36,982 bases of DNA from an uncultured Methylocystaceae bacterium (GTDB taxonomy: Bacteria; Pseudomonadota; Alphaproteobacteria; Rhizobiales; Beijerinckiaceae): the NCBI GenBank assembly GCA_937870755.1, contig CALMZV010000126.1, forward strand, positions 1-36,982. The letters are read 5' to 3'. The position numbers were made by a program, and so were the translations under genes. This document shows positions 17,942 through 25,209 of the stretch, piece by piece. Every line of letters starts with the position of its first letter. Position 1 is the first letter of the stretch. A model generated the notes under the pieces. It made no database searches. It saw only the letters and a program-made list of their open reading frames with translations, and was not told where the DNA came from.

Positions 17942-18050
17942 GCCGCGCAGCGGCCGTCTCCAACCTCATTCTGAGAAGGCCGCGCAGCGGTCGTCGCGAA
18001 GGGTGGGCCACGCCCGCATGGTTCGAGACGCGCCTGTGCGGGCGCCTCTC
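17942..18050. repeat. extragenic palindromic repeat element (Rhizobiales type)
   Basis: The gap between the acyl-CoA synthetase and isomerase genes holds a composite of GCCGCGCAGCGGYCGTC twice (near 17944 and 17980), CCTCATTCTGAG (from about 17962), GTCGCGAAGGGTGGGCCACG, and GCATGGTTCGAGACGCG. The last two are approximate inverted copies (GTCKCGAA...). The word order matches the dispersed extragenic element common in Bradyrhizobium-like genomes. It may act as a transcription or RNA-stability element between convergent genes. Confidence 0.6.
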
Positions 18051-18660
18051 AGCGCGTCTTCGTCCGCGCCCGCTCGATCGCCGCGCGCACCAGCGGCAGG
18101 CGGTCGTTGCCGAAATACATATCCTCGCCGTCGACGAACATCGTCGGCGATCCGAAGCCGCCGCGCGCCATCAGTTCGTCCGCGTTGGCGCGCAGCGCGT
18201 CCTTGATCTCCTGACGCGCGATGGCGGCGAAGAGGGCCTGCGCGTCGACGCCGGCGCGCTTGCAGACGCCGGCCAGCACTTCGTCCTGGGAAATGTCCTC
18301 GTCGCGTCCCCAATAGGCCTCGAAGGTCGCGCGTGCGAATTCCGCCATTCGGCCCTGCGGCGCGAGCCATACGCAGCCGCGCATCGCCTTCACGCTGTTC
18401 ACCGGAAAGACGGTCGGCGCCACGATGGTCAGGCCCGCCAGCCGCGCCCAGTCCTGAAGGTCCTTTTTCGCATAGGCCGCCTTGGCCGGCACCGGATTGG
18501 CGCGGCTCTCGTAGACGCTCGGGTTGACGGTGTTGAAAAGGCCGCCCACCAGAATGGGCTTCCAGACGATCTCCTCGCCCAATTCCTTGGCCAGCGGTTG
18601 AATGTTATGGAAGGCGAGATAGGTCCAGGGGCTCGAACAGTCGAAATAGAACTCGATCAC
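18049..18660 (-). CDS. 2-hydroxychromene-2-carboxylate isomerase-like protein (DsbA/GST-kappa fold)
   Basis: Cytoplasmic thioredoxin-fold protein of 203 residues related to 2-hydroxychromene-2-carboxylate isomerase, a glutathione-dependent enzyme of naphthalene breakdown; many relatives have other, unknown substrates. It shows the N-terminal FYFDCSSPWTYLAFHN with the catalytic-serine position of the family, the helical insertion with QDWARLAGLTI, and the late GSPTMFVDGEDMYFGNDRL cis-Pro segment. The start is GTG at 18660 with GGGAGAG about 6 bases upstream. No aromatic-degradation genes are nearby. Confidence 0.82.
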   Translation of the reverse strand: MIEFYFDCSSPWTYLAFHNIQPLAKELGEEIVWKPILVGGLFNTVNPSVYESRANPVPAKAAYAKKDLQDWARLAGLTIVAPTVFPVNSVKAMRGCVWLAPQGRMAEFARATFEAYWGRDEDISQDEVLAGVCKRAGVDAQALFAAIARQEIKDALRANADELMARGGFGSPTMFVDGEDMYFGNDRLPLVRAAIERARTKTR

Positions 18661-18695
18661 GGGCGCTCTCCCACAGGCGGTTTTCGGAGATTGAC

Positions 18696-19547
18696 TTGCA
18701 AGGAACCGTTTATGTCAACGGCGCCTGGGTTCCGGCGGAGGCGGCGCGCGTGTCGGTGTTCGACCGCGGCTTTCTGTTCGCCGACGGCATCTACGAGGTC
18801 GCGGCGGTGCTCGACGGCAGGCTGGTCGACAACGATGCGCATCTGGACCGGCTCGAACGCTCGCTGGCCGCGATCGAGCTGAAGCTGCCGATCTCGCGCG
18901 GCGAACTGGCCGCCGCGCAGAAGGAGATCGTCGCGCGCAACGGATTGCGCGAGGGCCTCGTCTACATGCAGGTCACGCGCGGCCCCGCCGACCGCGATTT
19001 CGCCTTTCCGGCCGACGCGCATCCGACGCTCGTTCTGTTCGCGCAGCCCAAGCAGATGACCGACGCGCCCGCGGCCAGAACCGGCGTCAGCGCCATCTCC
19101 ACGCCCGACCTGCGCTGGGCGCGGCGCGACATCAAATCCGTCGCGCTGCTGCCGCAGGTGCTCGCCAAACAGCAGGCCCGCCGCGCTGGCTGCGCCGAGG
19201 CGTTCATGGTCGAGGACGGCATGATCACCGAGGGCGCCTCGTCCAACGTCTTCATTCTCACGCGCGACGGCGAGATCGCCACCCGGCAGTTGTCCAGGGA
19301 CATTCTCGCTGGTTGCACGCGCGCGGCCGTGCTGGCGCTCGCGCGCGAACAGGGGTTGCGGATCGCGGAAAGGCCGTTCTCGGTGGCCGAGGCCCAACGC
19401 GCCGCCGAATGCTGGATCACCAGCGCCACCACCTTCGTCATGCCGGTCGTCGCGCTCGACGATGCGCCGATCGGCGACGGCCGGCCTGGGCCGATGGCGC
19501 AACGGTTGCGCGCGCTCTATTTCGAAGCCGCGCGCGCGGCGCAATGA
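18696..19547 (+). CDS. D-amino-acid aminotransferase (class IV PLP enzyme)
   Basis: PLP-dependent class IV aminotransferase, 283 residues, most like D-alanine aminotransferase; it would interconvert D-amino acids and 2-oxo acids such as D-alanine and D-glutamate. Characteristic features are VSVFDRGFLFADGIYEV, the PLP lysine Lys147 in RRDIKSVALLP, and Glu179 in ITEGASSNVF. The start is TTG at 18696, supported by GGAG at 18686-18689 with ideal spacing and by full alignment of the family's N-terminus. The stop overlaps an ATG of the next gene (ATGA at 19544). Branched-chain aminotransferase or 4-amino-4-deoxychorismate lyase are less likely alternatives. Confidence 0.87.
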   Translation: MQGTVYVNGAWVPAEAARVSVFDRGFLFADGIYEVAAVLDGRLVDNDAHLDRLERSLAAIELKLPISRGELAAAQKEIVARNGLREGLVYMQVTRGPADRDFAFPADAHPTLVLFAQPKQMTDAPAARTGVSAISTPDLRWARRDIKSVALLPQVLAKQQARRAGCAEAFMVEDGMITEGASSNVFILTRDGEIATRQLSRDILAGCTRAAVLALAREQGLRIAERPFSVAEAQRAAECWITSATTFVMPVVALDDAPIGDGRPGPMAQRLRALYFEAARAAQ

Positions 19548-19567
19548 ACGACGGGGAACGACCGGAT

Positions 19568-20227
19568 ATGACTCATGCCTTCAAGATCGCCATCGTGCCC
19601 GTCACGCCGTTCGAGCAGAATTGCACCATTCTCATCTGCGCCAGGACCAACCGGGCGGCGGTGATCGATCCCGGCGGCGATATCGAACGCATCGAATCGG
19701 CGATCGCGCAGACGGGCGCGCAGGTGGAGAAGATCCTCATCACCCACGGCCATTTCGATCATATCGGCGCGGTCACGCCGCTGGCCGCCAAACTCGCGCG
19801 CCCGGTCGAAGGCCCGCACAGGGACGACAAGCTGCTCCTCGACACGGTCGGCGAAACCTCGGCGCGCTACGGGTTCGGCCATGTCGATCCCGTCAAGCCC
19901 GACCGCTGGCTGAACGAGGGCGATGAGGTGACCGTCGGCGAACTGACGTTCGACGTTCTGCATTGTCCCGGACATTCGCCGGGCAGCGTCGTGTTCGTCT
20001 GGCGTCCGAAACCGGGGCAGGAGGGACCGAAATTCGCCATCGTCGGCGACGTCCTGTTTCGCGGCTCGGTCGGCCGCACGGATTTGCCCGGCGGCTCGCA
20101 CGAGACGTTGATCGACTCGATCAAGACCAAGCTGCTCGCGCTGCCCGACGACACCGCGTTCGTCTGCGGCCACGGGCCCACCAGCACCATCGGCATCGAA
20201 CGCAGGACCAATCCGTTCCTCGTTTGA
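19568..20227 (+). CDS. metallo-beta-lactamase-fold hydrolase (glyoxalase II-like, YcbL type)
   Basis: Zinc hydrolase, 219 residues, of the short glyoxalase II/YcbL group that hydrolyses thioesters such as S-lactoylglutathione. It has THGHFDH (His60, His62, Asp64, His65), LHCPGHSPGS, the bridging Asp in VGDVLFRGSVGRTD and a final CGHGP. The start MTHAFKIAIVPVTPFEQN fits relatives. An alternative ATG at 19544 overlaps the preceding stop codon and would add 8 residues and couple translation. It probably forms an operon with the aminotransferase and the EamA transporter. Confidence 0.87.
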   Translation: MTHAFKIAIVPVTPFEQNCTILICARTNRAAVIDPGGDIERIESAIAQTGAQVEKILITHGHFDHIGAVTPLAAKLARPVEGPHRDDKLLLDTVGETSARYGFGHVDPVKPDRWLNEGDEVTVGELTFDVLHCPGHSPGSVVFVWRPKPGQEGPKFAIVGDVLFRGSVGRTDLPGGSHETLIDSIKTKLLALPDDTAFVCGHGPTSTIGIERRTNPFLV

Positions 20228-20240
20228 CGGACGCGCGCGC

Positions 20241-21128
20241 ATGACGCGGCTGAAGGCCGACCTGCTCCTGTTGCTCGCCGCCCTGATCTGGGGCGTCGGC
20301 TTCTATTTCCAGAAGACGGCGATGGCGCACATCGGTCCGTTTCTGTTCATCGGCGTGCGCACCGCGCTGGCCGTTGTCGCCATCGCGCCGTTCGCGCTGC
20401 GCGAACGAGCGCCGCCCGGCGAGCGCTGGAGCGAGGTGGCGCGCATCGCCGCGCTTGGCGGCGCGTTCTTCGTCGGCGGCGCCGTGCTTCAGCAGAGCGG
20501 CATCGTCACCGCCAGCATCACCAGCGTCAGCGTGCTCACCTCGCTCTATGTGGTCATCGCGCCGTTTCTGGTCTGGATGCTCGAACGTCGCAGGCCCGGC
20601 GCGCGCATCTGGTTCGCGGCGGTTCTGGCGGTCGTCGGCATATGGGCGCTGAGCGGCGCGGGGCCGCTGGGCATTGCGCGGGGCGATGCGCTCGCCGCGT
20701 TGTCGGCGGTCGTATGGGCGGGCCATCTGCTCATCACTCATCGCGCCGCGCTGCGCGATCAGCCGTGGCGCTTCACCTTCCTGCAGTTCGTGGTGGTGGC
20801 GGGGCTGGCGCTGCCGCTGGCGATGATCGTGGAGACGAACACACTGGAAGCGCTGTGGGCCGCGCGTTTCAGCGTGCTCTACGGCGGGCTTCTGTCGACG
20901 GCGGTGGCGTTCGGCCTGGCGGCGATTGCGCTCAGACACACGCTGCCCACCCATGCGGCCGTGCTCATGGCGCTCGAATCGGTGTTCGCGGCGGGCGCGG
21001 GCTACCTGCTGCTCGGCGAGCGGCTCAGCGCGGTGCAGTGGGGCGGCGCGGCGCTCGTGTTCGCCGGCGTGCTGCTGGTGCAATTGCGACCGGCCGACGA
21101 CATCGCGCCCTCGGCCGGCCATCCGTGA
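20241..21128 (+). CDS. EamA/DMT-family transporter
   Basis: Inner-membrane protein of 295 residues with ten predicted membrane segments arranged as two EamA repeats, each about 130 residues. The first starts DLLLLLAALIWGVGFYFQKTAM, the second SAVVWAGHLLITHRAAL and ends with the family motif VFAAGAGYLLLGERLSAVQWGGAALVFAGVLL. Members export amino acids, nucleobases or other metabolites; substrate unknown. It starts 14 bases after the hydrolase gene, so export of an amino acid connected with the upstream aminotransferase is possible but unproven. Confidence 0.88.
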   Translation: MTRLKADLLLLLAALIWGVGFYFQKTAMAHIGPFLFIGVRTALAVVAIAPFALRERAPPGERWSEVARIAALGGAFFVGGAVLQQSGIVTASITSVSVLTSLYVVIAPFLVWMLERRRPGARIWFAAVLAVVGIWALSGAGPLGIARGDALAALSAVVWAGHLLITHRAALRDQPWRFTFLQFVVVAGLALPLAMIVETNTLEALWAARFSVLYGGLLSTAVAFGLAAIALRHTLPTHAAVLMALESVFAAGAGYLLLGERLSAVQWGGAALVFAGVLLVQLRPADDIAPSAGHP

Positions 21129-21141
21129 TGGCGTCGCGCCG

Positions 21142-22437
21142 CTACGTCGCGGCGGCGTTTCGCGCGCCGTCGCGGCGATTGTGCGCGTGCGCGCGCGGCT
21201 TCGGCGCGGCGCGGTTCTGCGGGCGCGGGCCGTTGCGTTGCGGGCGCGCCGCGCGGGCGGGTTTCGCTTCGCCTTTGGCTTCCTGCGCGCGACGCGCGGG
21301 ATCGCGCCGGTCGGTCGCCGGAATCTGCTGGCGCGTCAGCTTTTCGATCGCGCGCAGATAGGCGCGTTCGCCGCTGTCGCACAGCGAGATGGCGACGCCC
21401 TCGCGACCGGCGCGCGCGGTGCGGCCGATGCGATGCACATAGGATTCCGGCGTCTCCGGCAGTTCGAAATTGAACACATGGCTCACGTCGTCCACGTCGA
21501 TGCCGCGCGCGGCGATGTCGGTGGCCACCAGAATGCGCGTGCGTCCGCCCTTGAAGGCGCCCAGCGTGCGCAGCCGGTGGTTCTGGCTCTTGTTGCCGTG
21601 AATGGCGCCGGACGGCACGCCGGCCTCTTCGAGAATTTTCGCCACCTTGTCGGCGCCGCGTTTGGTGCGCGTGAAGACGAGCGCGCGCGTGACCGCGGGG
21701 TCGGACGCAAGCTCCACCAGAATGTCGCGCTTGGCGCCGCCGTCCACCAGATAGACGCGTTGGTCGACGCGCTCGGCCGTGGTCGCGACGGGCGCGGCTT
21801 CCACGCGCATCGGCGCGCGCAGGATTTCGTCGGCGAGCCCCGCGATCTCCGACGGCATGGTGGCGGAGAAAAGCAGGGTCTGCCGCGCCTTCGGCAGTTT
21901 GGAGACGATCCGGCGGATGGGAACGATGAAGCCGAGGTCGAGCATGTGGTCGGCCTCGTCCAGCACGACGATGTTCGTCGCGTCGAGCCGCAACCGGCGA
22001 TTGTCCATATGGTCGATCAGTCGGCCGGGGGTGGCCACCAGAACGTCGACGCCCCGCCGCAGCATGTCGATCTGCGGACCCATCGACACGCCGCCGAACA
22101 CGACGCCGACGCTCAGCCGCGCGAACTTGCCGTAGGCCTTGAAACTGTCGGCGATCTGCGCGGCCAGTTCCCGCGTCGGCGCCAGCACCAGCGCGCGCGC
22201 CGTGCCCGGCTGCGGCCGGGCGGGATTTTCCATCAGCCGATGCAGGATCGGCAGCGCGAATGCCGCCGTCTTGCCTGTGCCGGTCTGGGCGAGACCGAGG
22301 AGGTCGCCACCCTTCAGAACGCCGGGGATAGCCTTGCGCTGGATGGGGGTAGGGGTCTCGTAGCCTTCGCGCTTGAGGGCGTCGAGCAGCGGTTTGGCCA
22401 GTCCGAGGGCGGAAAAGCCGGAATTGGAATGCGTCAC
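21142..22437 (-). CDS. rhlE: DEAD-box RNA helicase (RhlE type)
   Basis: ATP-dependent RNA helicase of 431 residues, active in rRNA/ribosome assembly or RNA decay, often important in the cold. Q motif ETPTPIQRKAIP, motif I AQTGTGKT at 50-57, PTREL 87-91, DEAD 160-163, SAT 191-193, then the second RecA domain with ATDIAARGIDVDDVSHV and HRIGRTARAG. The last ~60 residues are a basic Arg/Ala/Pro/Asn-rich tail (AAPKPRAHAHNRR) expected to bind RNA non-specifically. A probable promoter lies about 240 bases upstream, giving a long leader. It converges on the EamA gene. Confidence 0.92.
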   Translation of the reverse strand: MTHSNSGFSALGLAKPLLDALKREGYETPTPIQRKAIPGVLKGGDLLGLAQTGTGKTAAFALPILHRLMENPARPQPGTARALVLAPTRELAAQIADSFKAYGKFARLSVGVVFGGVSMGPQIDMLRRGVDVLVATPGRLIDHMDNRRLRLDATNIVVLDEADHMLDLGFIVPIRRIVSKLPKARQTLLFSATMPSEIAGLADEILRAPMRVEAAPVATTAERVDQRVYLVDGGAKRDILVELASDPAVTRALVFTRTKRGADKVAKILEEAGVPSGAIHGNKSQNHRLRTLGAFKGGRTRILVATDIAARGIDVDDVSHVFNFELPETPESYVHRIGRTARAGREGVAISLCDSGERAYLRAIEKLTRQQIPATDRRDPARRAQEAKGEAKPARAARPQRNGPRPQNRAAPKPRAHAHNRRDGARNAAAT

Positions 22438-22679
22438 GGGATCTCTTTTCGATACGGCCGGCGCGCCGATGGCGCACAGGCCTTGAGGCGCGCCCGACCG
22501 GACGCGCAGCGATTGCGAACAACCGCGGGAAAGCGCCGCGCGTAGCCGGTCGCCGGATGGGAGAAAAGGGCGCCGGACGTTCGTCGCCGGCTTTCACCGG
22601 CAGACGGCCTACGCGGCCAAGGCGCCAATCGCTGCGATGCAGCGCTTCGGCATGTAGGAGAAAAATCTTTCAAAGTCAA
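22438..22679 (-). promoter_or_regulatory. candidate promoter and ~200-base leader of the helicase gene
   Basis: On the minus strand TTGACT (22679-22674) lies 17 bases before TACATG (22656-22651), a good -35 with a weak -10. Transcription would begin near 22644, leaving about 200 bases before the ATG. The leader contains a CGCTGC-ATC-GCAGCG hairpin (22644-22630) and a GCCGG/CCGGC hairpin. No gene is visible in the 382-base gap 22438-22819. Long leaders are common in cold-regulated RNA helicase genes. Confidence 0.4.
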
Positions 22680-22742
22680 CGCCATGAATGTGGCGCGCGC
22701 GTCACACTGGCGTCGCAATGGTCGGTCGAGGCCAAATTTCGC

Positions 22743-22771
22743 TTGTCACGCTTCGCGTTGCGGGAAATTAT
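22743..22771 (+). promoter_or_regulatory. candidate promoter of the small Cys-rich gene
   Basis: TTGTCA (22743-22748), 17 bases, AATTAT (22766-22771). The -35 matches 5 of 6 and the -10 4 of 6 of the housekeeping consensus. It sits about 50 bases before the ATG at 22820 and in a locally AT-richer stretch. Confidence 0.35.
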
Positions 22772-22819
22772 TGTGCATCGCAATTGGTCGCGGGAGCGGC
22801 GAATCGGCAGGAGGCGATC

Positions 22820-23047
22820 ATGGTGAACGGACAGACTGTTCGCGTCATTCCCACCTCGCCTTTGGCGCGCGCCCTGGACCTGTCGCCCGAAACGCTCGGC
22901 ACGGTGCTCTGCTGCTACCGGTCCTGTTGCAAGACTGGCGGCCCGGTCGAGCGGGTGGACGTGCGGTTTTCGGAACGGGAGATCGTCTGGGGTGGGGCGG
23001 CCGACCAGTTCGAGGTCGTCGACGCCGCCGAGCACGGTCGGGCCTGA
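22820..23047 (+). CDS. small Cys-rich hypothetical protein (75 residues)
   Basis: I do not recognise this protein. The start MVNGQTVRVIPTSPLARALDL has GGCAGGAGG with 6-base spacing, strong support for translation. The centre contains LCCYRSCC (four cysteines within eight residues, about 34-41), then KTGGPVERVDVRFSEREIVWGGAADQFEVVD. The clustered cysteines could bind a metal or a [Fe-S] cluster or form disulfides, but no signal peptide is visible, so metal or redox binding in the cytoplasm is the more natural guess. It stands alone 127 bases upstream of pyrE. Confidence 0.65.
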   Translation: MVNGQTVRVIPTSPLARALDLSPETLGTVLCCYRSCCKTGGPVERVDVRFSEREIVWGGAADQFEVVDAAEHGRA

Positions 23048-23174
23048 AGCAGGCTTTTCCGGCTTTCCTTCGCGATCATTCCTGTGATTGACGGGGCTCG
23101 ACCCCGCAAACCCGATTTCGCCCCGCCGCAAAACGCTCTACACACGCGCGAACCTCCAGACCGGACCGCGCCAA

Positions 23175-23888
23175 ATGACGACCACGCCCCTTTCGCCCGC
23201 CGCCCTCGAAAAGCAGCTGATCGCGCAGGAGACTGCGAAAATGCTGCTGGAGGTTCAGGCCGTCCTGTTCAATCCGGACAAGCCGTTCATCTTCACCTCG
23301 GGGTGGGCCAGTCCGGTTTACACCGACATGCGCAAGATCATTTCCTACCCGCGGTTGCGCCGTCGCCTGCTCGATTTCGCGGTGACGACGGTGGAACGCG
23401 ACATCGGCTACGAGTCGCTGGACGTGATCGCCGGCGGCGAGACGGCGGGGATTCCCTATGCAGCCTGGATGGCCGACCGTCTGGCGCTGCCGATGCAGTA
23501 CATCCGCAAGAAGCCGAAGGGGTTCGGCCGCAATGCGCAGATCGAGGGCGACATCCACGACGGCGGCCGCGCGTTGCTGGTGGAGGATCTGGCGACGGAC
23601 GGGCGTTCCAAGGTCAATTTCTGCAACGCGCTGCGCGAAGCGGGCCAGAAATGCGAACACGCCTTCGTGTTTTTCTTCTACGACATTTTTCCGCAGGCGC
23701 GCGAAGACCTCGCCAAACTTGGCATCACGCTGCATGCGCTGACGACGTGGTGGGACGTGCTCGCCGTCGCCCGCGCGACGAATTATCTGGAAAGCGCCAA
23801 ACTCGACGAAGTCGAGAAATTCCTGCGCCATCCCGCGCAATGGTCGGCGGCGCACGGCGGCGTGTCGGAATTCAAGCCGGCTTCGTGA
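23175..23888 (+). CDS. pyrE: orotate phosphoribosyltransferase
   Basis: Fifth enzyme of pyrimidine synthesis, joining orotate and PRPP to give OMP. The 237-residue product shows [20 protein letters not shown] (39-59), [13 protein letters not shown], the [15 protein letters not shown] loop with catalytic lysines and the PRPP-binding [15 protein letters not shown] (132-146), which departs from the common DDVxTxG form but fits a long alphaproteobacterial subgroup. The start at 23175 lacks a strong ribosome site; a GTG at 23088 would add 29 residues without family similarity. A strong hairpin follows the stop. Confidence 0.9.
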   Translation: MTTTPLSPAALEKQLIAQETAKMLLEVQAVLFNPDKPFIFTSGWASPVYTDMRKIISYPRLRRRLLDFAVTTVERDIGYESLDVIAGGETAGIPYAAWMADRLALPMQYIRKKPKGFGRNAQIEGDIHDGGRALLVEDLATDGRSKVNFCNALREAGQKCEHAFVFFFYDIFPQAREDLAKLGITLHALTTWWDVLAVARATNYLESAKLDEVEKFLRHPAQWSAAHGGVSEFKPAS

Positions 23889-23893
23889 AGAAA

Positions 23894-23927
23894 CGGGCCT
23901 TTCCGATCGCGAGATCGGAAAAGCCCG
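23894..23927 (+). terminator. terminator-like hairpin after pyrE
   Basis: CGGGCCTTTCCGATC (23894-23908), loop GCGA, GATCGGAAAAGCCCG (23913-23927): a 15-bp stem with one mismatch starting 6 bases after the pyrE stop. It lacks a long U tract but the stem is very stable and the position is right. Confidence 0.7.
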
Positions 23928-24017
23928 AATGCGGCGCTCCGGATCGACGCATACGCTCCCACCGGGCGCCGCCCTCTCGCCGCCGGGCGGGGCGGCGATC
24001 AGATCGTCCGCGCGAGA

Positions 24018-24503
24018 TCACCAGCCGGACGTGAACAGACCCGGGCGGTTGTAGGTCAAGCCGCGCACGCTCGCGCCGTAGCCGGCGTGGCCGTAACCAT
24101 GGGCGCAGGGAACCTGCGTGGTGACGCCGTCGATGGTGCAGGAGCAGGTCTGCGTCACCCGGCGATAGGCGGTGGTGGGCACGTAGCGGGTGCTTTGCAC
24201 CGCGCGATAGGAGGTGACCGGCACGTAGGACGTGGTCGTCACGGGCTGGTAGACCGTCGTCGGCACGGCGTAGCTGCGCTGCCAGGTGGTCGTCGCCGGC
24301 GCGGCGCGATAGGCCGGCGCATAGGCGCGCGCCCCGTGGTGATGGTGATGATGGCCATGACCCAAGTGATGGCCATGATGGTGATGGCCATCATGGTGAT
24401 GGCCCCGATGATGGCGCCAGTGGCCGGCCTCGGCGCTGGTGGCGAAGGCGAACGCCGCGCCGAGCGAAACCGCCGCCACGCTCAGGATCGTTTTGGCACG
24501 CAT
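24018..24503 (-). CDS. secreted His-rich protein with Tyr/Val/Pro/Thr repeats
   Basis: Unassigned 161-residue exported protein. A Sec signal (MRAKTILSVAAVSLGAAFAFATSAEA) is followed by a region (28-56) with 19 histidines in 29 residues, then degenerate YxPVTT-type repeats (about 78-118: YAVPTTVYQPVTTTSYVPVTSY...), then CSCTIDGVTTQVPC and a Gly/Tyr tail. The His tract should bind Zn, Ni, Cu or similar in the periplasm; the CSC...C may form a disulfide. Similar architectures occur in other methylotroph and rhizobial genomes, without a known role. At DNA level the His codons give a GGCCATCAC-type tandem pattern around 24340-24415. Confidence 0.75.
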   Translation of the reverse strand: MRAKTILSVAAVSLGAAFAFATSAEAGHWRHHRGHHHDGHHHHGHHLGHGHHHHHHGARAYAPAYRAAPATTTWQRSYAVPTTVYQPVTTTSYVPVTSYRAVQSTRYVPTTAYRRVTQTCSCTIDGVTTQVPCAHGYGHAGYGASVRGLTYNRPGLFTSGW

Positions 24504-24648
24504 GAATGACTCCTGTTTCGTTTCGCGCCGGAAGCGTTGAAAATGCGGCGCATTCTGGGACGGCGTCCGCCGCCGCTGACCAACAGGAGCAAGCAGGGGA
24601 CCAGCGCCGGCAAGCGGATCGGCGACGCTGCGTTGAGATCGCCGCGTC

Positions 24649-25068
24649 TCAGGCGGCCATCAGCCGTGTTTCCGCCAGGGTCGCGGCGGCCTCGATCAGC
24701 AGGCGGCTGTAGAAGCGCGTGTTGGCCGGCGAGCGCTGAAACCGGGTCGCCACCACGTCCACCAGTTCGTCGAGCACCAGCCGGTCGATGGCGTCCACCG
24801 TCTCGGGACCGATCCGTGCGATGCGGGCCAACGCCAGGAGATGCGCCCGCGCTACTTTCGCGCGCGCCGCCTCTCCGCCCAGCACCAGCCGCCAGAACCC
24901 GCCGTGCTGGCGCCACAGCGGTTCGCGCAGCGACGGCTTGCCGCCGAGGCAGGCTTCGTAGGCGTCGGCGATCCTGTCGCTGACGAGCGGACAGGCCCAT
25001 TGGGCCATTTCCGCGCGCGCTTCCCTCGCCGGCGCGTCCTTCGCTGGATGATCGCTGTCGGTCCGCAT
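24649..25068 (-). CDS. helical hypothetical protein (139 residues)
   Basis: Not confidently recognised. The ATG at 25068 has GGAG at good spacing; an extension to 25104 exists. The product is predicted all-helical. The segment GGFWRLVLGGEAARAKVARAHLLALARIARIGPETVDAIDRLVLDELVDVV resembles the C-terminal half of globin-coupled sensor/protoglobin domains, in which W/F-x-x-L-x-x-G, then RA...H-x-R-I-G-L-x-P are typical, but the proximal-histidine position appears to be alanine. If related, it may not bind haem. A GCGTTCGAAACGC palindrome lies 14 bases upstream (25082-25094) and might be an operator. Confidence 0.6.
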   Translation of the reverse strand: MRTDSDHPAKDAPAREARAEMAQWACPLVSDRIADAYEACLGGKPSLREPLWRQHGGFWRLVLGGEAARAKVARAHLLALARIARIGPETVDAIDRLVLDELVDVVATRFQRSPANTRFYSRLLIEAAATLAETRLMAA

Positions 25069-25209
25069 GACATCTCCGCAGGCGTTCGAAACGCTTCGAA
25101 TCATGACGCGGGACGCGACTGCCGGAATGATGACCTAATTTTCGCGCGACGCAACGGCGCCCCGTTCCGCGCGTTGCCCTGCGCCGCGCGCCGGCCGATA
25201 AAGGGCGAC

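Noticed and set aside
24340-24415. CRISPR-like or satellite-like tandem repeats of GATGGCCAT
   Set aside because: These are His codons of the His-rich protein; there are no spacers and no cas genes.
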